From contig NC_060215.1 in assembly GCF_021130785.1 (NCBI RefSeq), positions 119,746,501 to 119,810,500 of the forward strand: a stretch of 64,000 nucleotides of DNA. The letters run 5' to 3'. How positions within the stretch are numbered: the first letter of the stretch is position 1; each line of letters starts with the position of its first letter. Below are positions 9,556-19,990 of this stretch, in pieces. The DNA is from Homalodisca vitripennis (taxonomy: Eukaryota > Arthropoda > Insecta > Hemiptera > Cicadellidae). The notes beneath the pieces are model-generated. The model did no database searches and had not been told where the DNA came from. It saw nothing but the letters and a program-made list of their open reading frames with translations. Position numbers and translations under genes: made by a program.

Positions 9556-10625
9556 GATACTGTTGTAAATTTCTTTGTTTCTTACCTTACAAATAGGTTC
9601 CAATATGTTTATTTCAATGGCTCTTTGTCTGATACACGTCTTGTTCAGTTAGGTTTTCCCCAAGGTTCAATTTTTGGGCCTACTTTATTTATTATTTATG
9701 TAAATGACCTGCCCTCTAATCTTAATGACAACAGTGTAAGCACCTACATGTTTGCTGATGACCTGGGCCTCAAAGTCTGTACAGAATCAGTTGATGATTG
9801 TAGGGAGATGCTTAGTATTAAAACTTCAATTGTAAAATACTAGTGCAGCCAACAAATTATGTCTAAATGAAAATAAAATCCAGGATTTACAATTCACCTT
9901 GTCTTGTAGGTCAAGTGAAAATGATGACTTGAGTCTTAAGGTTTTAGGTGTCTATTTGCAGTCAAACCTAAAGTGACAAACTCACATTGATTATGTGGCT
10001 GCTCAGACTACAAGGAGCATCTTTTTGATTAGGGCTCTAAATGGAGTAATTTCTATTGATCACATGCTGTGTGTATATTATGCAGATATAAATAGTTTTT
10101 AGACCAATGGAGTTGCTTTGTGGGGCCATTCTCATTTTAGCAAAAAAGCTGTTTGTACTTCAGAAGAAGGCAATTAAGATAATTGGCAATGTACATAGTA
10201 GAGAACATTGTAAACCTCTTTTTGTAAATTTTAATATTTTTACCCTGCCGTCCATCTATGTTTTAAATGTATTGTTGTATGTTAAAGATAATTTATTTAG
10301 ACTTAGCAACCAAAGAGATGTACATAATCATTTTACACACAATAAAGATAGCTTAAAAACTCCTAGATGTAACTTTACTAGTACTCAATGCAGCTTTCAA
10401 TACAAGGGTATCAAGCTTTTCAATGCTCTACCCATGCAAGTAAAGATCATGAGCAGGACTAATTTCAAAAATACCATAAAATATTGGTTGTTAAAATCTG
10501 CTATTTACAGTGTCGAAGAGTTTTTTCTTGTAGTGCAAAATCTCACAAGCTAGTTTAATGTATCATTATTGACATTGTTATATACATTCTTTGTATCCTG
10601 ACAATAAATGCTTTGATTTGATTTG
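9556..10625 (+). pseudogene. Dead RT fragment, array copy F
   Basis: Palm to tail, nearly the same as copies B and D, with private changes: GFPQGSIFGPTLF in the palm, IVKY before the stop, and FQYKGIKLFN in the C-terminal frame 10107-10553. The shared stop positions show that it descends from the same dead ancestor. Confidence 0.82.
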
Positions 10626-10649
10626 CTATAAACTTGGATTACTTTACAG

Positions 10650-10718
10650 ATAATGGAATCTCCAGAAAAGTCTGAAAAAAGTGAAGAAACTCCATCTCAG
10701 AACTGGTACCAGATTGTT
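10650..10718 (+). CDS. Host micro-exon, copy G (variant end)
   Basis: 69 nt, subtype C (ends NWYQIV), open, phase 0-0. The acceptor is TACTTTACAG, where copy C has TACGTTACAG; the donor is GTAAGTTTATATTTC. Confidence 0.68.
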
Positions 10719-10808
10719 GTAAGTTTATATTTCATCATAGAATAGGTCTATTTCTATAGAATAGGTCATTTCATCAAAATAGGTCTAAAAATAGGTCTAA
10801 AAACACAT

Positions 10809-11166
10809 AGTTTTTAGATCTATGGAGTTGCTTTGTGGGGCCATTCTCATTTTAGCAAATAAGCTTTTTGTACTTCAGAAGAAGGCAATTAAGATAATTG
10901 GCAATGTACATAGTAGAGAACATTGTAAACCTCTTTTTGTAAATTTGTTTAGTTGTCTATTTGCAGTCAAACCTAAAGTGACATACTCACATTGATTATG
11001 TGGCTGCTCAGACTACAAGGGGCATCTTTTTGATTAGGGCTCTAAATGGAGTAATTTCTATTGATCACATGCTGTGTGTATATTATGCATATATAAATAG
11101 TTTTTAGACCTATGGAGTTGCTTTGTGGGGCTATTCTCATTGACAATGCAAAAAAGGACCTGATTG
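10809..11166 (+). pseudogene. Scrambled RT pieces, copy G, joined to an exon stub
   Basis: The same shuffled order as at 3484-3915, cut after GACAATGCAAAAAA at about 11155. It joins GGACCTGATT directly to the donor GTAAGTCTATATTTC (11167). The last ten bases look like the 3' end of a micro-exon (compare GACCTGACT). No acceptor is left, so this exon is destroyed. Confidence 0.65.
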
Positions 11167-11483
11167 TAAGTCTATATTTCATCTTTACTGTGTTTAATTA
11201 GCCAGAACTAAATGATGTTTGTAAACCAGTTAGTTAGGGTTATTTCCCCCTTGCAAGTGCTTTTTGTAAACAACACTTAATCACCAATTTTATATTTCAT
11301 CATTACTATGTTGTAAATACCAGAACCAACTGTAGCATGAAATTGCCATTGTATAAGGGGTTTCCCCTTAGAGATTGCTTTTAATAAAGAACATCTTGAA
11401 CACAATCATAGTATTGAAATATATGTTTTTATTCATGTAGTTATTAAAATTATTAGTAATTATAAAATTGGATTATGTTACAG

Positions 11484-11549
11484 GTAACGGAATCTCTAGA
11501 AAAGTCTGACACAAGTGAAGAAACTCCATCTCAGAAACTAGACCTGACT
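11484..11549 (+). CDS. Host micro-exon, copy H
   Basis: 66 nt, subtype A, phase 0-0, open. Acceptor TTATGTTACAG, donor GTAAGTTTATAG. Followed by RT fragment H. Confidence 0.75.
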
Positions 11550-11560
11550 GTAAGTTTATA

Positions 11561-11936
11561 GATACTGTTGTAAATTTCTTTGTTTCTTACCTTACAAATA
11601 GGTTCCAATATGTTTATTTCAATGGCTCTTTGTCTGATACACGTCTTGTTCAGTTAGGTGTTCCCCAAGGTTCAATTTTGGGGCCTACTTTATTTATTAT
11701 TTATGTAAATGACCTGCCCTCTAATCTTAATGACAACAGTGTAAGCACCTACATGTTTGCTGATGACCTGGGCCTCAAAGTCTGTACAGAATCAGTTGAT
11801 GATTGTAGGGAGATGCTTAGTATTAAAACTTCAATTGTAAACTACTAGTGCAGTCAACAAATTATGTCTAATGAAAATAAAATCCAGCATTTACAATTCA
11901 CCTTGTCTTGTAGGTCAAGTGACAATGATGACTTGT
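11561..11936 (+). pseudogene. Dead RT fragment, array copy H (cut)
   Basis: Starts like the other copies (GVPQGSILGPTLF, FADDLGLKV, stop after IVNY at 11846-11848) and is cut at about 11936 within the segment GATGACTTG. A different non-LTR element begins there. Confidence 0.78.
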
Positions 11937-12008
11937 ATGTATATACAGATCCCCCCAACAATGCTTAATTGAATCTTTTTTTATAAATTTGATTTCCTTT
12001 GTGATTTA

Positions 12009-13011
12009 TTGTGCAAAAAATACAAAAATATCCTTATTGCAGGTGACTTAAACATAAATGTTTTGAATAAGGATAAAACTTATAATGCCTTTGTTAATAT
12101 TTTACGTTCCTATGATCTCGAGTATAAAGTAGATTTTCCTACCCGAGTTACATCAGAATCTGAAACTGCAATAGATAACTTTATCACTAACATTAAATGT
12201 AAAAAGTTAAAAATATCGAGTATAATAACACACTTATCAGACCATGATGGAAAGTTGTTGGAAATTTATGGTTTGGAAAATGAGTTTGGTTATAAAACTA
12301 AAAAATACTGTAGGAAATTTACGAAGGCTAACACAGATTTATTTTTTAAACTTCTGGCACACGAAAATTGGTTAGATGTTTATGAAGCTACTGTTGAAAC
12401 TAAATACAATGTTATTTATTGTAAATTTGCTTATGCCTTTGAAACTAGCTTTCCCAAACTACTAACAATAGAAAAAAATAACAATGTTAAATGGATTTCA
12501 AATGATGTTAAAATTAAAAATGATGAAATTATGAAACTTGAAAAAGAATATAGATTCCTGAAAACCGAGATTTTAAAACATAAAATTAAACAGTTAAAAA
12601 GGGAAGTTAAATTGCAAATTAATTATGAAAAAAAAACAATTTTTGGATAATAAAATAATGAATTCTACAAATAAATCAAAATCTACATGGCAAATTATAA
12701 AATCTGAAGTTGACAACACTACTAAAACAAATGAAAATATACATATTGTTGTAAAGGGCAAAACTGTATCAGAGCCAAACCTTGTCAGCAATGTTTTTAA
12801 TGATTTTTTTGTAAATGCTGTAGATAATTTAGTAATTCCGAACATCCAACCTAAAGTTGTTAGTGAGTTGTCCTTTAAAACACAAAATTCAAGAAGATTC
12901 ACTTTTGAATCTGTTAATGAAGATGCAGTAAAAAAAATTGTTATGGCTTTTAAAAATAAATTTTCGACTGGTATTGATGATATTCCAATGGCTTTGGTAA
13001 AACAACGGTAA
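12009..13011 (+). pseudogene. Endonuclease C-terminus and RT linker (frameshifted)
   Basis: Frame one (12009-12650) has the endonuclease block ILIAGDLNINVLN, then a substrate-loop region PTRVTSESETAIDNFIT and the terminal LSDHDGKLLEIYG; Asp and His of the SDH motif are intact. The frame then breaks within the A-run at about 12627-12635 and continues in the next frame (12625-13011) with the linker NDFFVNAVDNLV and KNKFSTGIDDIPMALVK. It ends where the foldback element is inserted. One frameshift and no N-terminal half mean it is inactive. Confidence 0.78.
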
Positions 13012-13848
13012 TTCTAAGCAATATATGGGTCAACCTCGATTTTTCTTATATTACAATATAATGTTCCAATAGTCAATTAGAAAAGGAAATGACTAGAATT
13101 TCTTGCCGGAAAGTAGTTATAGGGAGCAGGCAACCGCCAGACGGTCATATATTGCTTAGAGTTACCTATTAGTGATCAGGGGCACTGACGTGATCTGGGC
13201 TTCAAATTTGGAACTATTCGAGTTAATTTTTTTTTCTAAAAGAGCAAGCAGCGCGAAGCGCTGCGCAGCGGGCAGGCATCGTGCGTGATCCTTTTTTTTA
13301 TTAAACATTTCTGATAAATTGTTATTACATATTACAATATAATGTAGGTAATGTATGTAAAACAATTTTAAACACATAATTACATGCTGGAAAGCAAAGT
13401 AAACCAATATAATCCGCCCAATACAAAATCTCCGTAAAAATCTGGTAAAGGAATCTGTGTCATTCCTTTGGCCTGAATCAATTCAGTATATACGAAGATC
13501 ACGCACGATGCTTGCCCGCTGCGCAGCGCTTCGCGCTGCTTGCTCTTTTAGAAAGAAAATAAACTCGAGTAGTTCCAATTTGAAGCCCAGATCACGTCAG
13601 TGCCCCTGATCACTAATAGGTAATTCTCGCGGTTGCCTGCTCCCTATAACTGCTTTCCAGCAAGAAATTCTAGTCATTTCCTATTCTAATTGACTATTGG
13701 AACATTATATTGTAATATGAGTTGCCTGCTCCCTATAACTGCTTTCCGGCAAGAAATTCTAGTCATTTCCTTTTCTAATTGACTATTGGAACATTATATT
13801 GTAATATGAGAAAAATCGAGGTTGACCCATATATTGCTTAGAATTACC
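13007..13848. mobile_element. Foldback element copy 1, 8-bp target duplication
   Basis: 842 bp, flanked by the direct repeat AAAACAAC at 12999-13006 and 13849-13856. The ends are long inverted repeats: GGTAATTCTAAGCAATATAT on the left and its reverse complement ATATATTGCTTAGAATTACC on the right, continuing through TGGGTCAACCTCGATTTTTC. The inner parts are also inverted: the GC-rich block around GCGCGAAGCGCTGCGCAGCG appears at about 13248 and reversed at about 13517. Nearly the whole element can fold on itself. No transposase ORF is visible. An 8-bp duplication fits hAT, P, Merlin or Mutator-type movers; I cannot assign it. Confidence 0.88.
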
Positions 13849-13869
13849 AAAACAACTGTTCCCGCTCAA

Positions 13870-14713
13870 CTCCAGGCCACTCACGCACATTATTAATTCA
13901 TCATTAATTTCTGGTTTTTTCCCATGTCAATTAAAAATTGCTAAAGTAATAATACCTCTTCATAAAAAAGGAAACACAAATGACCCATCAAGTTTCAGAC
14001 CTATATCATTGTTACCCGTATTTTCAAAAGTTTTTGAAAAAGTAGCGTATAATCAGCTTATGAAATATTTGGAACTAAATCAGTTACTTGATAACGAGCA
14101 ACATGGTTTTCGACCAGGCAGATCCACAGCTACAGCAAGTGTTAAATTTATTGAATCAATTATAGACTCAATTGACAGAAGTGAAAAAGTTATTGGAATT
14201 TTTCTTGATCTTACCAAAGCATTCAACAGTGTGTCACATGATGGGTTGCTTAATGTCCTTAGTGATTTGAATATAAAAGGCAAGGAATACAATTGGTTTA
14301 GGTCATATTTGAAGAATAGACAGCAGTGTACTCAAATTCAACACATTTTAAACTATGCTGGAAGTCAATATAATTACATTAGAACCTATTTTTCAAAATT
14401 TAAAATAGCAAAACATGGCGTTCCTCAAGGTTCTATCCTGAGCCCTCTTTTATTTCTCTGTTATTTAAAGGGGCTCCCTGGGACGGTTCCAGGTGGAGGC
14501 TCAATATGCCTTTATGCTGACGATGCAAGTATTACGGTTTCAGGTAATAAACAGGAAGACATTGAGCTTTTATCTTTTTTAAACCTTTTGACTGTTAAAG
14601 ATTTCCTGAGTTCCAAAAATCTCTTGCTAAACCCAAATAAATCAAATTTTCTATTGTTCAGTACCAAACAATCAAGATTACAATTCGAGCCTAACATATA
14701 TTTAGAAAATTAA
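13870..14713 (+). pseudogene. Reverse transcriptase fingers-palm region
   Basis: After the foldback element the RT resumes: KIAKVIIPLHKKGN at about 13936, then the open frame 14009-14713. Seen: SLLPVFSKVFEKVAYNQL, HGFRPGRSTATASVKF, IFLDLTKAFNSVSHDGLL, HGVPQGSILSPLLFLCYL and LYADDASITVSG. The first catalytic Asp (FLDL) and the YADD pair are present. The frame stops at 14711-14713. Confidence 0.85.
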
Positions 14714-15352
14714 AAATTGAATCAAGTAGACAATACAAAGTTTCTTGGAATAATATTAGATCGGAATTTAGGTTGGGAGAAACATGTTGATTATGTGGTA
14801 AAAAAAAGTCCTCCGGTCTATTTGCTTTACGCCAAATGTCAAGGGTGTGTAGCATTGAGACATTGAAAGCCATCTACTTTGCTATGGTAAATTCCCATAT
14901 GTCTTACAATATAGGCATATACGGAGCCACAACTAAAAGAAATCTGGACAGAATCTTATTACAACAAAAAAAAATCTTTAAGAATAATTTTTAACCTAAA
15001 ACAAAGAGATACAGTGAAACCATACTTTTCTCAACTTTGAATTTTGACTGTATATGATCTATACATTTATGAAACTGTTTTATACGTAAAAAAATACAAC
15101 AACCCAATAATTATTTTAAATCATCATGATTACAATTTAAGACGTAGCAGATATGTGGAACAACATAGGCTGAAGTTTTATGAAAAGAAAACTAGTTTCA
15201 TCGGCACAAAATCTTTGTTTAACCTTCCTCTCAATATTCAGAATGAGCAAAATTATGAAAAATTCAAAAAACTACTTAAAGATTATTTATTAACGTTATC
15301 CTTGTATTCTTTTGAAGACTTTTTTTTGTTTCAATATGTAAATAACTTTTAA
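14714..15352 (+). pseudogene. RT thumb and C-terminal extension (broken)
   Basis: Continues after the stop with LNQVDNTKFLGIILDRNLGW and then frameshifts within runs at about 14807 and 14975. The last open frame 15044-15352 covers VYDLYIYETVLYVKKYN through SLYSFEDFFLFQ, matching the usual end of the family. Several breaks mean it is inactive. Confidence 0.78.
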
Positions 15353-15732
15353 GTATTATTGGGTATGTTTAGAAATGTATAAAATCCCCTTAAATTACCT
15401 AATAATTACCTTAAGTAATAACTGCCTTGATGTAAAAATGCTTTAACTTACTCTGTAGAAGGCTACATGGCCAAATCTTACTTTTTCAGTGAGTGTCAAA
15501 CTGATTTTTATGTTTTAATATATAAATGATAAATTTATATTGAGATTTATTGTGACGCTATTCTTGTAATCTGTTACATGTCTGAATAAAGAAATTTTGA
15601 ATTTGAATTTGAATTTGAAGGGTGTTTTCCCCTTTGTGATTGCTTTTTATAAACAACATCTTGAACACAAACATAGTGATTAAATATATGTTTCCTTTCA
15701 TGTAGTTATTAAAATTATTAGTGATTTTTATT

Positions 15733-15771
15733 ACAAGTGAAGAAATTCCATCTCAGAACTGGGAACTGAGT
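15733..15771 (+). pseudogene. Truncated host micro-exon, copy I
   Basis: Only the 3' part of the exon is left (ACAAGTGAAGAAATTCCATC, then TCAGAACTGGGAACTGAGT), followed by a good donor GTAAGTTTATATTTC. The 5' half and the normal TTACAG acceptor are deleted. Probably not spliced in. Confidence 0.6.
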
Positions 15772-15838
15772 GTAAGTTTATATTTCATATTTACTGTGTT
15801 TAATTAACCAGAACTTAATGATGCATGTGAACCACATA

Positions 15839-18773
15839 GGGGAGAGGCGGGCATAATGGCCAGGCTAAGACATTTTGATTTTTTAAACTACTTTTTAGTC
15901 GAGCTGGAAATTTAAAAATCATATCAAATATAGATTATCTATCATAAGACCTGTATTAAATGTCTAGTTGCCGTTAGGAAAATGGATATCCCTTAGTAAT
16001 TGATTTTCCAATAAGTAACTATATGGACCATTACGCCCGCAGGGGATAGGGCATAATGGCCATATATCTAAAATGTGGTAAATACATTGTAAAAACAGCT
16101 GTTTTATAATAAAACATTTATTATAAAGATTTGTAACCTAATTATATTGTTTGAAAGCCACTTAAAAATATGTATTGAAAAACTTTGAATAGAAAATATA
16201 CATATTTCATACTTTGTTTCAAAAACATTAATTTTGTAGAATATGTACACAATAAAAAGTAATTTTGTAATAAGTTTAATTACAATTTCTACATAAAAAC
16301 CTAAGGTTCTTCTAATCTACGCCAGCACACAGTTCATGTGCCCACATATTGCACCCTTGGCACTTTATAAAACGCTCATTAAAGGATCAAGCTGAGAATT
16401 GTTCCATACAATAAAAACATTTGACATCATTATCTGAATCTTGAAAAAGACTTCTTTTGGTGGTATTGATCCTGGGTTTCTTAGATGTCCTCTTTAGGTC
16501 TATTTTTCTTTCTTCACCCTTTTTTTGTTTCTGAAGTTTTTCTTTAACTTTTTCATTTTTCGCAGCTTCCTCGGATATCAAATTATCTTTGTAAGGGCTT
16601 CCTGACAGCAAAGCTGTACAGCCTCTTTTACGTCCAGTTCTCCTACGACTTTCTTCAGATACACAAGGAAGAGGGATAATATCTTTAGGGCTTACAGCAA
16701 ATTGTCCTAGGTTTGGATCATAATTTTCATCAAGATTGGTGTTGTAACTGCTTGGTGATACAGCTTGCAGAGAAGGAACTGCGTTGCTAGTAGAGGGTAG
16801 TGGATCTGTAGAATTTAGACCTCCTGTTGTTGGCAAGTCCGTCTGGAAGTGGTAGGTCCCTTACTTCTGCTACAGCAAATTTGTCTTCTGTGAAAATGTT
16901 TTCGTTGATGGGCTCAATGCCACATTTCCTAAATCCATTTACAGCATTAAGTGGAACAGCAGCCTTCATGTATGCTTCCCCAAAAAGATGACTCACTTGG
17001 TATTGAGTTACTGTACGTCCAGGGTTGTTTCTTAAGAATCTCTCGATTGCCTGAACATAAAAAGTGTTCAGGGGCCCCATAAATGACACGTCTAGGGGCT
17101 GCAACTTGTGTGTGCAGTGAGGTGGTAGACACACTACAGACGTATGATTAGCTCTGGCCAGTTAAATGAACTCAATGTTTTTTGTGTGAGTGGAATGCCC
17201 ATCAAGTATTAATAACACTGGGTCATCTTTCGTAGGTTTGGCATGTACCAGAAAATGATTATACCACTGTACAAAAAGTTCTGTCTGCATCCACCCAGAG
17301 GGATGGCAGGTGAATGCAGTTCCAGGTGGAGCTCCATCCAGTTCGGCCTTCACCCGTAGGCGGGGAAATATGATGTAGGGGGGAATGTATGAGCCCCCAG
17401 CTGACGTGCACATTACCAAAGAACACAAAACCCCTCTCTCAGCTGAGGTCAAAGATCCAACCTGCCGCCTGCCTCTTAATGCTAAAACTTTAGAGCTTTT
17501 GGACTGGACTGTAGTTAGTCCTGTCTCATCCACATTGAAAATTCAATGGGCTGTGTAATTATGTTTGGACCTTTCCTCAACTAATATATCAAAACATTTC
17601 TTAACGGAAATCTTATTAAACCCACTTGCTCTAGGTGCAGAAGTTTGCTCAGGTTCCCTTAGAGTTAACTGTGGATGGCATTTGCGGAAACCGGCGATCC
17701 AACCTTTTCCAGCCATCCTGGACTCTTTGTTAAAAGTGTGAGAAAGTTTGTTCTTCTCAGCAAGTTCAAATGCTGCACTTGAAGATCCTGAACAGTCATA
17801 CCGAAAAATCTAGTCTCCAGCAAGAGTAGATTATTGTATATTTATAGTTCTTGTTCCTTAGTAAATACGGAATTAAAACCTCCAAATACTTCTTTGTGTC
17901 CTGTAGCTCTCTTGTTCGTCTCCAGCACTTTTCTCTTCAAGGTGTTCCTTGGTACTTTGTATGTGGTCGCAGCTGTTAAAAATGCCATGCCTCCCTTCAC
18001 TGCATCTATTGCCTTTTGCATGTTTCCAGGATCCCATGACTGCTGATCTCACTTGCGCTTGTAGTTGTAAACCATCGCTCCTGAAACAAAACAAAACAAC
18101 TGAAGTATTTCAAATAAAAAAAATAAACATAAATAATTAAACATTTATTATAATTATAATTTTTTATATATTATAATTTATTATAATACATACAAATATT
18201 GGTTTTATAACATCTAAATTGTAATAAAACTGTTGTATTGGCTTTACTATGGAAATCTGAAGTTTTACAATTTTTCTGTAATCATTTAGAATAATTATAT
18301 CATTTAAAACATTATTCAAGTAACAGGAAAAAGGAAGTTAAAGAGGAATATTGCAGACGGGCATAACGGCCAAAGCGGCGGGCGTAATGGCCACCTATTG
18401 GCCGTTGTGCCCGCCCAGACGCCATTAACAAAACACTCTTCTAGGTTACTAACAAACAATGATAAACCACTTCTTAATACAGACATTAATAGCTAACTAA
18501 TGACTCTTTTGAAATATATAGGACTGAAAAATAAAATATAATACGTAATTTTGTAATTATTACATAAATTGATGTCCTACCTTATATCAGAAGGTATGGA
18601 AAACACAAAAATTACAATAACTCTCGATGTCATAGCGGCGTGTTCTTATGACGACTCAACACAACTAGTGGGGCTACCAGGCACCTTCATGAACAGTTTC
18701 CGCATGGTGGCAGCACTGTACACACACAAAAATACGCCTGGCCGTTATACATCCATTATGCCCGGCTCTCCCC
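15839..18773 (-). mobile_element. pogo-like DNA transposon
   Basis: 2935 bp flanked by TA at 15837-15838 and 18774-18775. Terminal inverted repeats GGGGAGAGGCGGGCATAATG and GGGGAGAGCCGGGCATAATG (inward from each end). The GGGCATAATGGCC-type motif recurs near both ends (about 16049, 18360, 18380, 18405), like subterminal transposase binding sites. It holds a decayed transposase on the minus strand. TA duplication and gene type place it in the Tc1/mariner-pogo superfamily. It sits in an array intron between broken micro-exon I and micro-exon J. Confidence 0.88.
16312..18075 (-). pseudogene. pogo-type transposase (stops and frameshifts)
   Basis: Minus strand, from a probable start at 18075. N-terminal helix-turn-helix: WDPGNMQKAIDAVKGGMAF, then KVPRNTLKRKV. 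Middle region MAGKGWIAGFRKCHPQLTLR. DDE core: FNVDETGLTTVQSKSSKV with the first Asp, LILDGHSTHTKN with the second, and PPHCTHKLQPLDVSFMGPLN with the third (about 36 residues after the second). C-terminal tail: CFYCMEQF and then IKCQGCNMWAHELCAGVD, a zinc-binding end found in some insect pogo proteins. Breaks seen: a stop in the first ten codons, TGA before FNVDE, TAA after NIEFI (17163), a frameshift near 16800 and a stop after EQFSA. Inactive. Confidence 0.85.
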
Positions 18774-19026
18774 TAATAAGGGTTATTTCCCCCTGGCAAG
18801 TGCTTTTTGTAAACAACACCTAATCAGCAAGTTTATATTTCATCATTACTATGTTGCAAACACCAGAACTAAATAAAGCATGTAAACCATTGAATAAGGG
18901 TGTTTTCCCCTTTAAGATTGCTTTTTATATACAACATCTTGAACAGAATCATAGTAATGAAATACATGTTTTTATTCATGTAGTTATTAAAATTATTAGT
19001 GAATATAAAATTGGATTATGTTACAG

Positions 19027-19092
19027 GTCATGGAATCTCCAGAAAAGTCTGAAACAAGTGAAGAAACTCCATCTCAGAACTTGGAATTGAGT
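19027..19092 (+). CDS. Host micro-exon, copy J (last of array)
   Basis: 66 nt, phase 0-0, open. Reads VMESPEKSETSEETPSQ and ends NLELS. Acceptor TTATGTTACAG, donor GTAAGTTTATATTTC. It has a simple, retroelement-free flank and may represent the ancestral unit. The next exon in phase starts at 23785. Confidence 0.75.
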
Positions 19093-19161
19093 GTAAGTTT
19101 ATATTTCATCTTTACTGTGTTTAATTAAACAGAACTAAATGATGCATGTAGATCAATAAAT

Positions 19162-19570
19162 AACGGTTCAGAGCCTCCTCTAATTGTCCTGCAGGCGTTC
19201 TGTATACTCCTAGAATGTACAACTGTTTTTTCTTTGAGACTATGTTTTAATCATGCCCATTTCAAGTGTTAGTTCTTTATTGCTGTCTAGGGGGACCTCT
19301 TTAGTAGAAGATTCAAGTTCTTCTTTGACAAAAATGGCAACACCTCCCTTTTATGACTTTCACGGCAGAAATATGATTTTAGATGGTAGTTGCTGGGTCT
19401 GGTATTTTCTAGTTGTGCTTTGTCCATGCTCACTTAGAATGATAATATCTGGTTTTGTTTCTTCTACAAGGTGATTAAGTCTATCAATTTTATTACTCAT
19501 TTCTTCCATGTTTTGATGAAGTACGGAGAGTTGCAGATTATTTTGTAGGGGCTCTTGTCTGGCTGGGTTG
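19162..19570 (-). pseudogene. Apurinic-type endonuclease, N-terminal half
   Basis: Minus strand, in frames with a few stops. Reads LSVLHQNMEEMSNKIDRL, KPDIIILSEHG (catalytic Glu in the LSEH block), then KGGVAIFVKEELES and a frameshifted segment that corresponds to GVYRTPAGQLEEALN. This is the Exo_endo_phos fold of non-LTR elements, which nicks target DNA. It stops at the left joint of the insertion. The continuation is found at 23490-23750, the other end of the same insertion. Confidence 0.75.
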
Positions 19571-19990
19571 TTTGAGAGTATTTACCTCTGCCAAAATTTG
19601 CTGTTTAGAATAATTCTCGTGGTGAAGGTCCTTTTTCACTTAACTTCTTTTTGTTGGCACAGTTCTAAAAAAATATTTGCTTGTAAGCGTTCTAGAATGT
19701 AAGTATTTTCATTTAGATTCTCTGAGAGGTCTGTAGTGGATAGGTTTAATGAGTTATTTGTTTCTTTTCTTAAATCTTGTTGTGGTATTTTTGACTGTCT
19801 TTTTATTTCTTTTTCGATAAGGTTTGTTTAAAACTCAGCTGTGTTTGTAGCTGTTTTAGTTACGGATGGTTTTTTACTAGTTTTATTATTTTTATTTATA
19901 GTGTTTGATCTTGAGATGTCATCGGAGTGTTTAATTGTAAGGGGTTTGTCTTTGAAGATTTTCAGAATTTCTTCTGTGGAGTGTTGAGGC
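19570..19990 (-). pseudogene. Low-complexity spacer between helicase and endonuclease
   Basis: A minus-strand frame with few stops links helicase to endonuclease: SDDISRSNTINKNNKTSKK, then KEIKRQSKIPQQDLRKETN and NSLNLSTTDLSENLNENTY. It is rich in Lys, Asn, Ser and Thr and probably disordered. Two or three stops interrupt it. Its presence in line with both neighbours argues that helicase and endonuclease were one reading unit. Confidence 0.5.

Larger units (their letters stand above)
11937..15618 (+). mobile_element. Non-LTR retrotransposon 2 (5'-truncated, interrupted)
   Basis: A second Jockey/CR1-type element, distinct in sequence from the array copies. It starts within the endonuclease domain, carries a linker and a full RT region, and ends with a (TTTGAA)n tail at about 15594-15618 preceded by AATAAAG. 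A foldback element sits inside it at 13007-13848. After the tail the sequence returns to the array intron (GGTGTTTTCCCC). Confidence 0.82.
1190..19150 (+). repeat. Tandem array of exon-intron units
   Basis: A recurring unit consists of AAGGGG-TTTTCCCC, an AT-rich intron, a TTACAG acceptor, the micro-exon, GTAAGTTTATA, and then either native intron or a retrotransposon fragment. Micro-exons begin at 1312, 2123, 3327, 6056, 7230, 9479, 10650, 11484, about 15733 (broken) and 19027. The units near 19 kb and 15.7 kb keep a simple intron (GTAAGTTTATATTTCAT followed by TTTACTGTGTTTAATTAA). Those between 1.2 and 11.9 kb carry a non-LTR fragment amplified with the exon. Large blocks are near identical, for example 3396-4168 and 7300-8073, which points to recent unequal exchange or conversion. 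Confidence 0.85.

Noticed and set aside
1312..11549. Micro-exons read through into the RT fragments as fusion proteins
   Set aside because: In-frame stops follow each exon within a few codons (GTAAGTTTATAG), so read-through gives no fusion.
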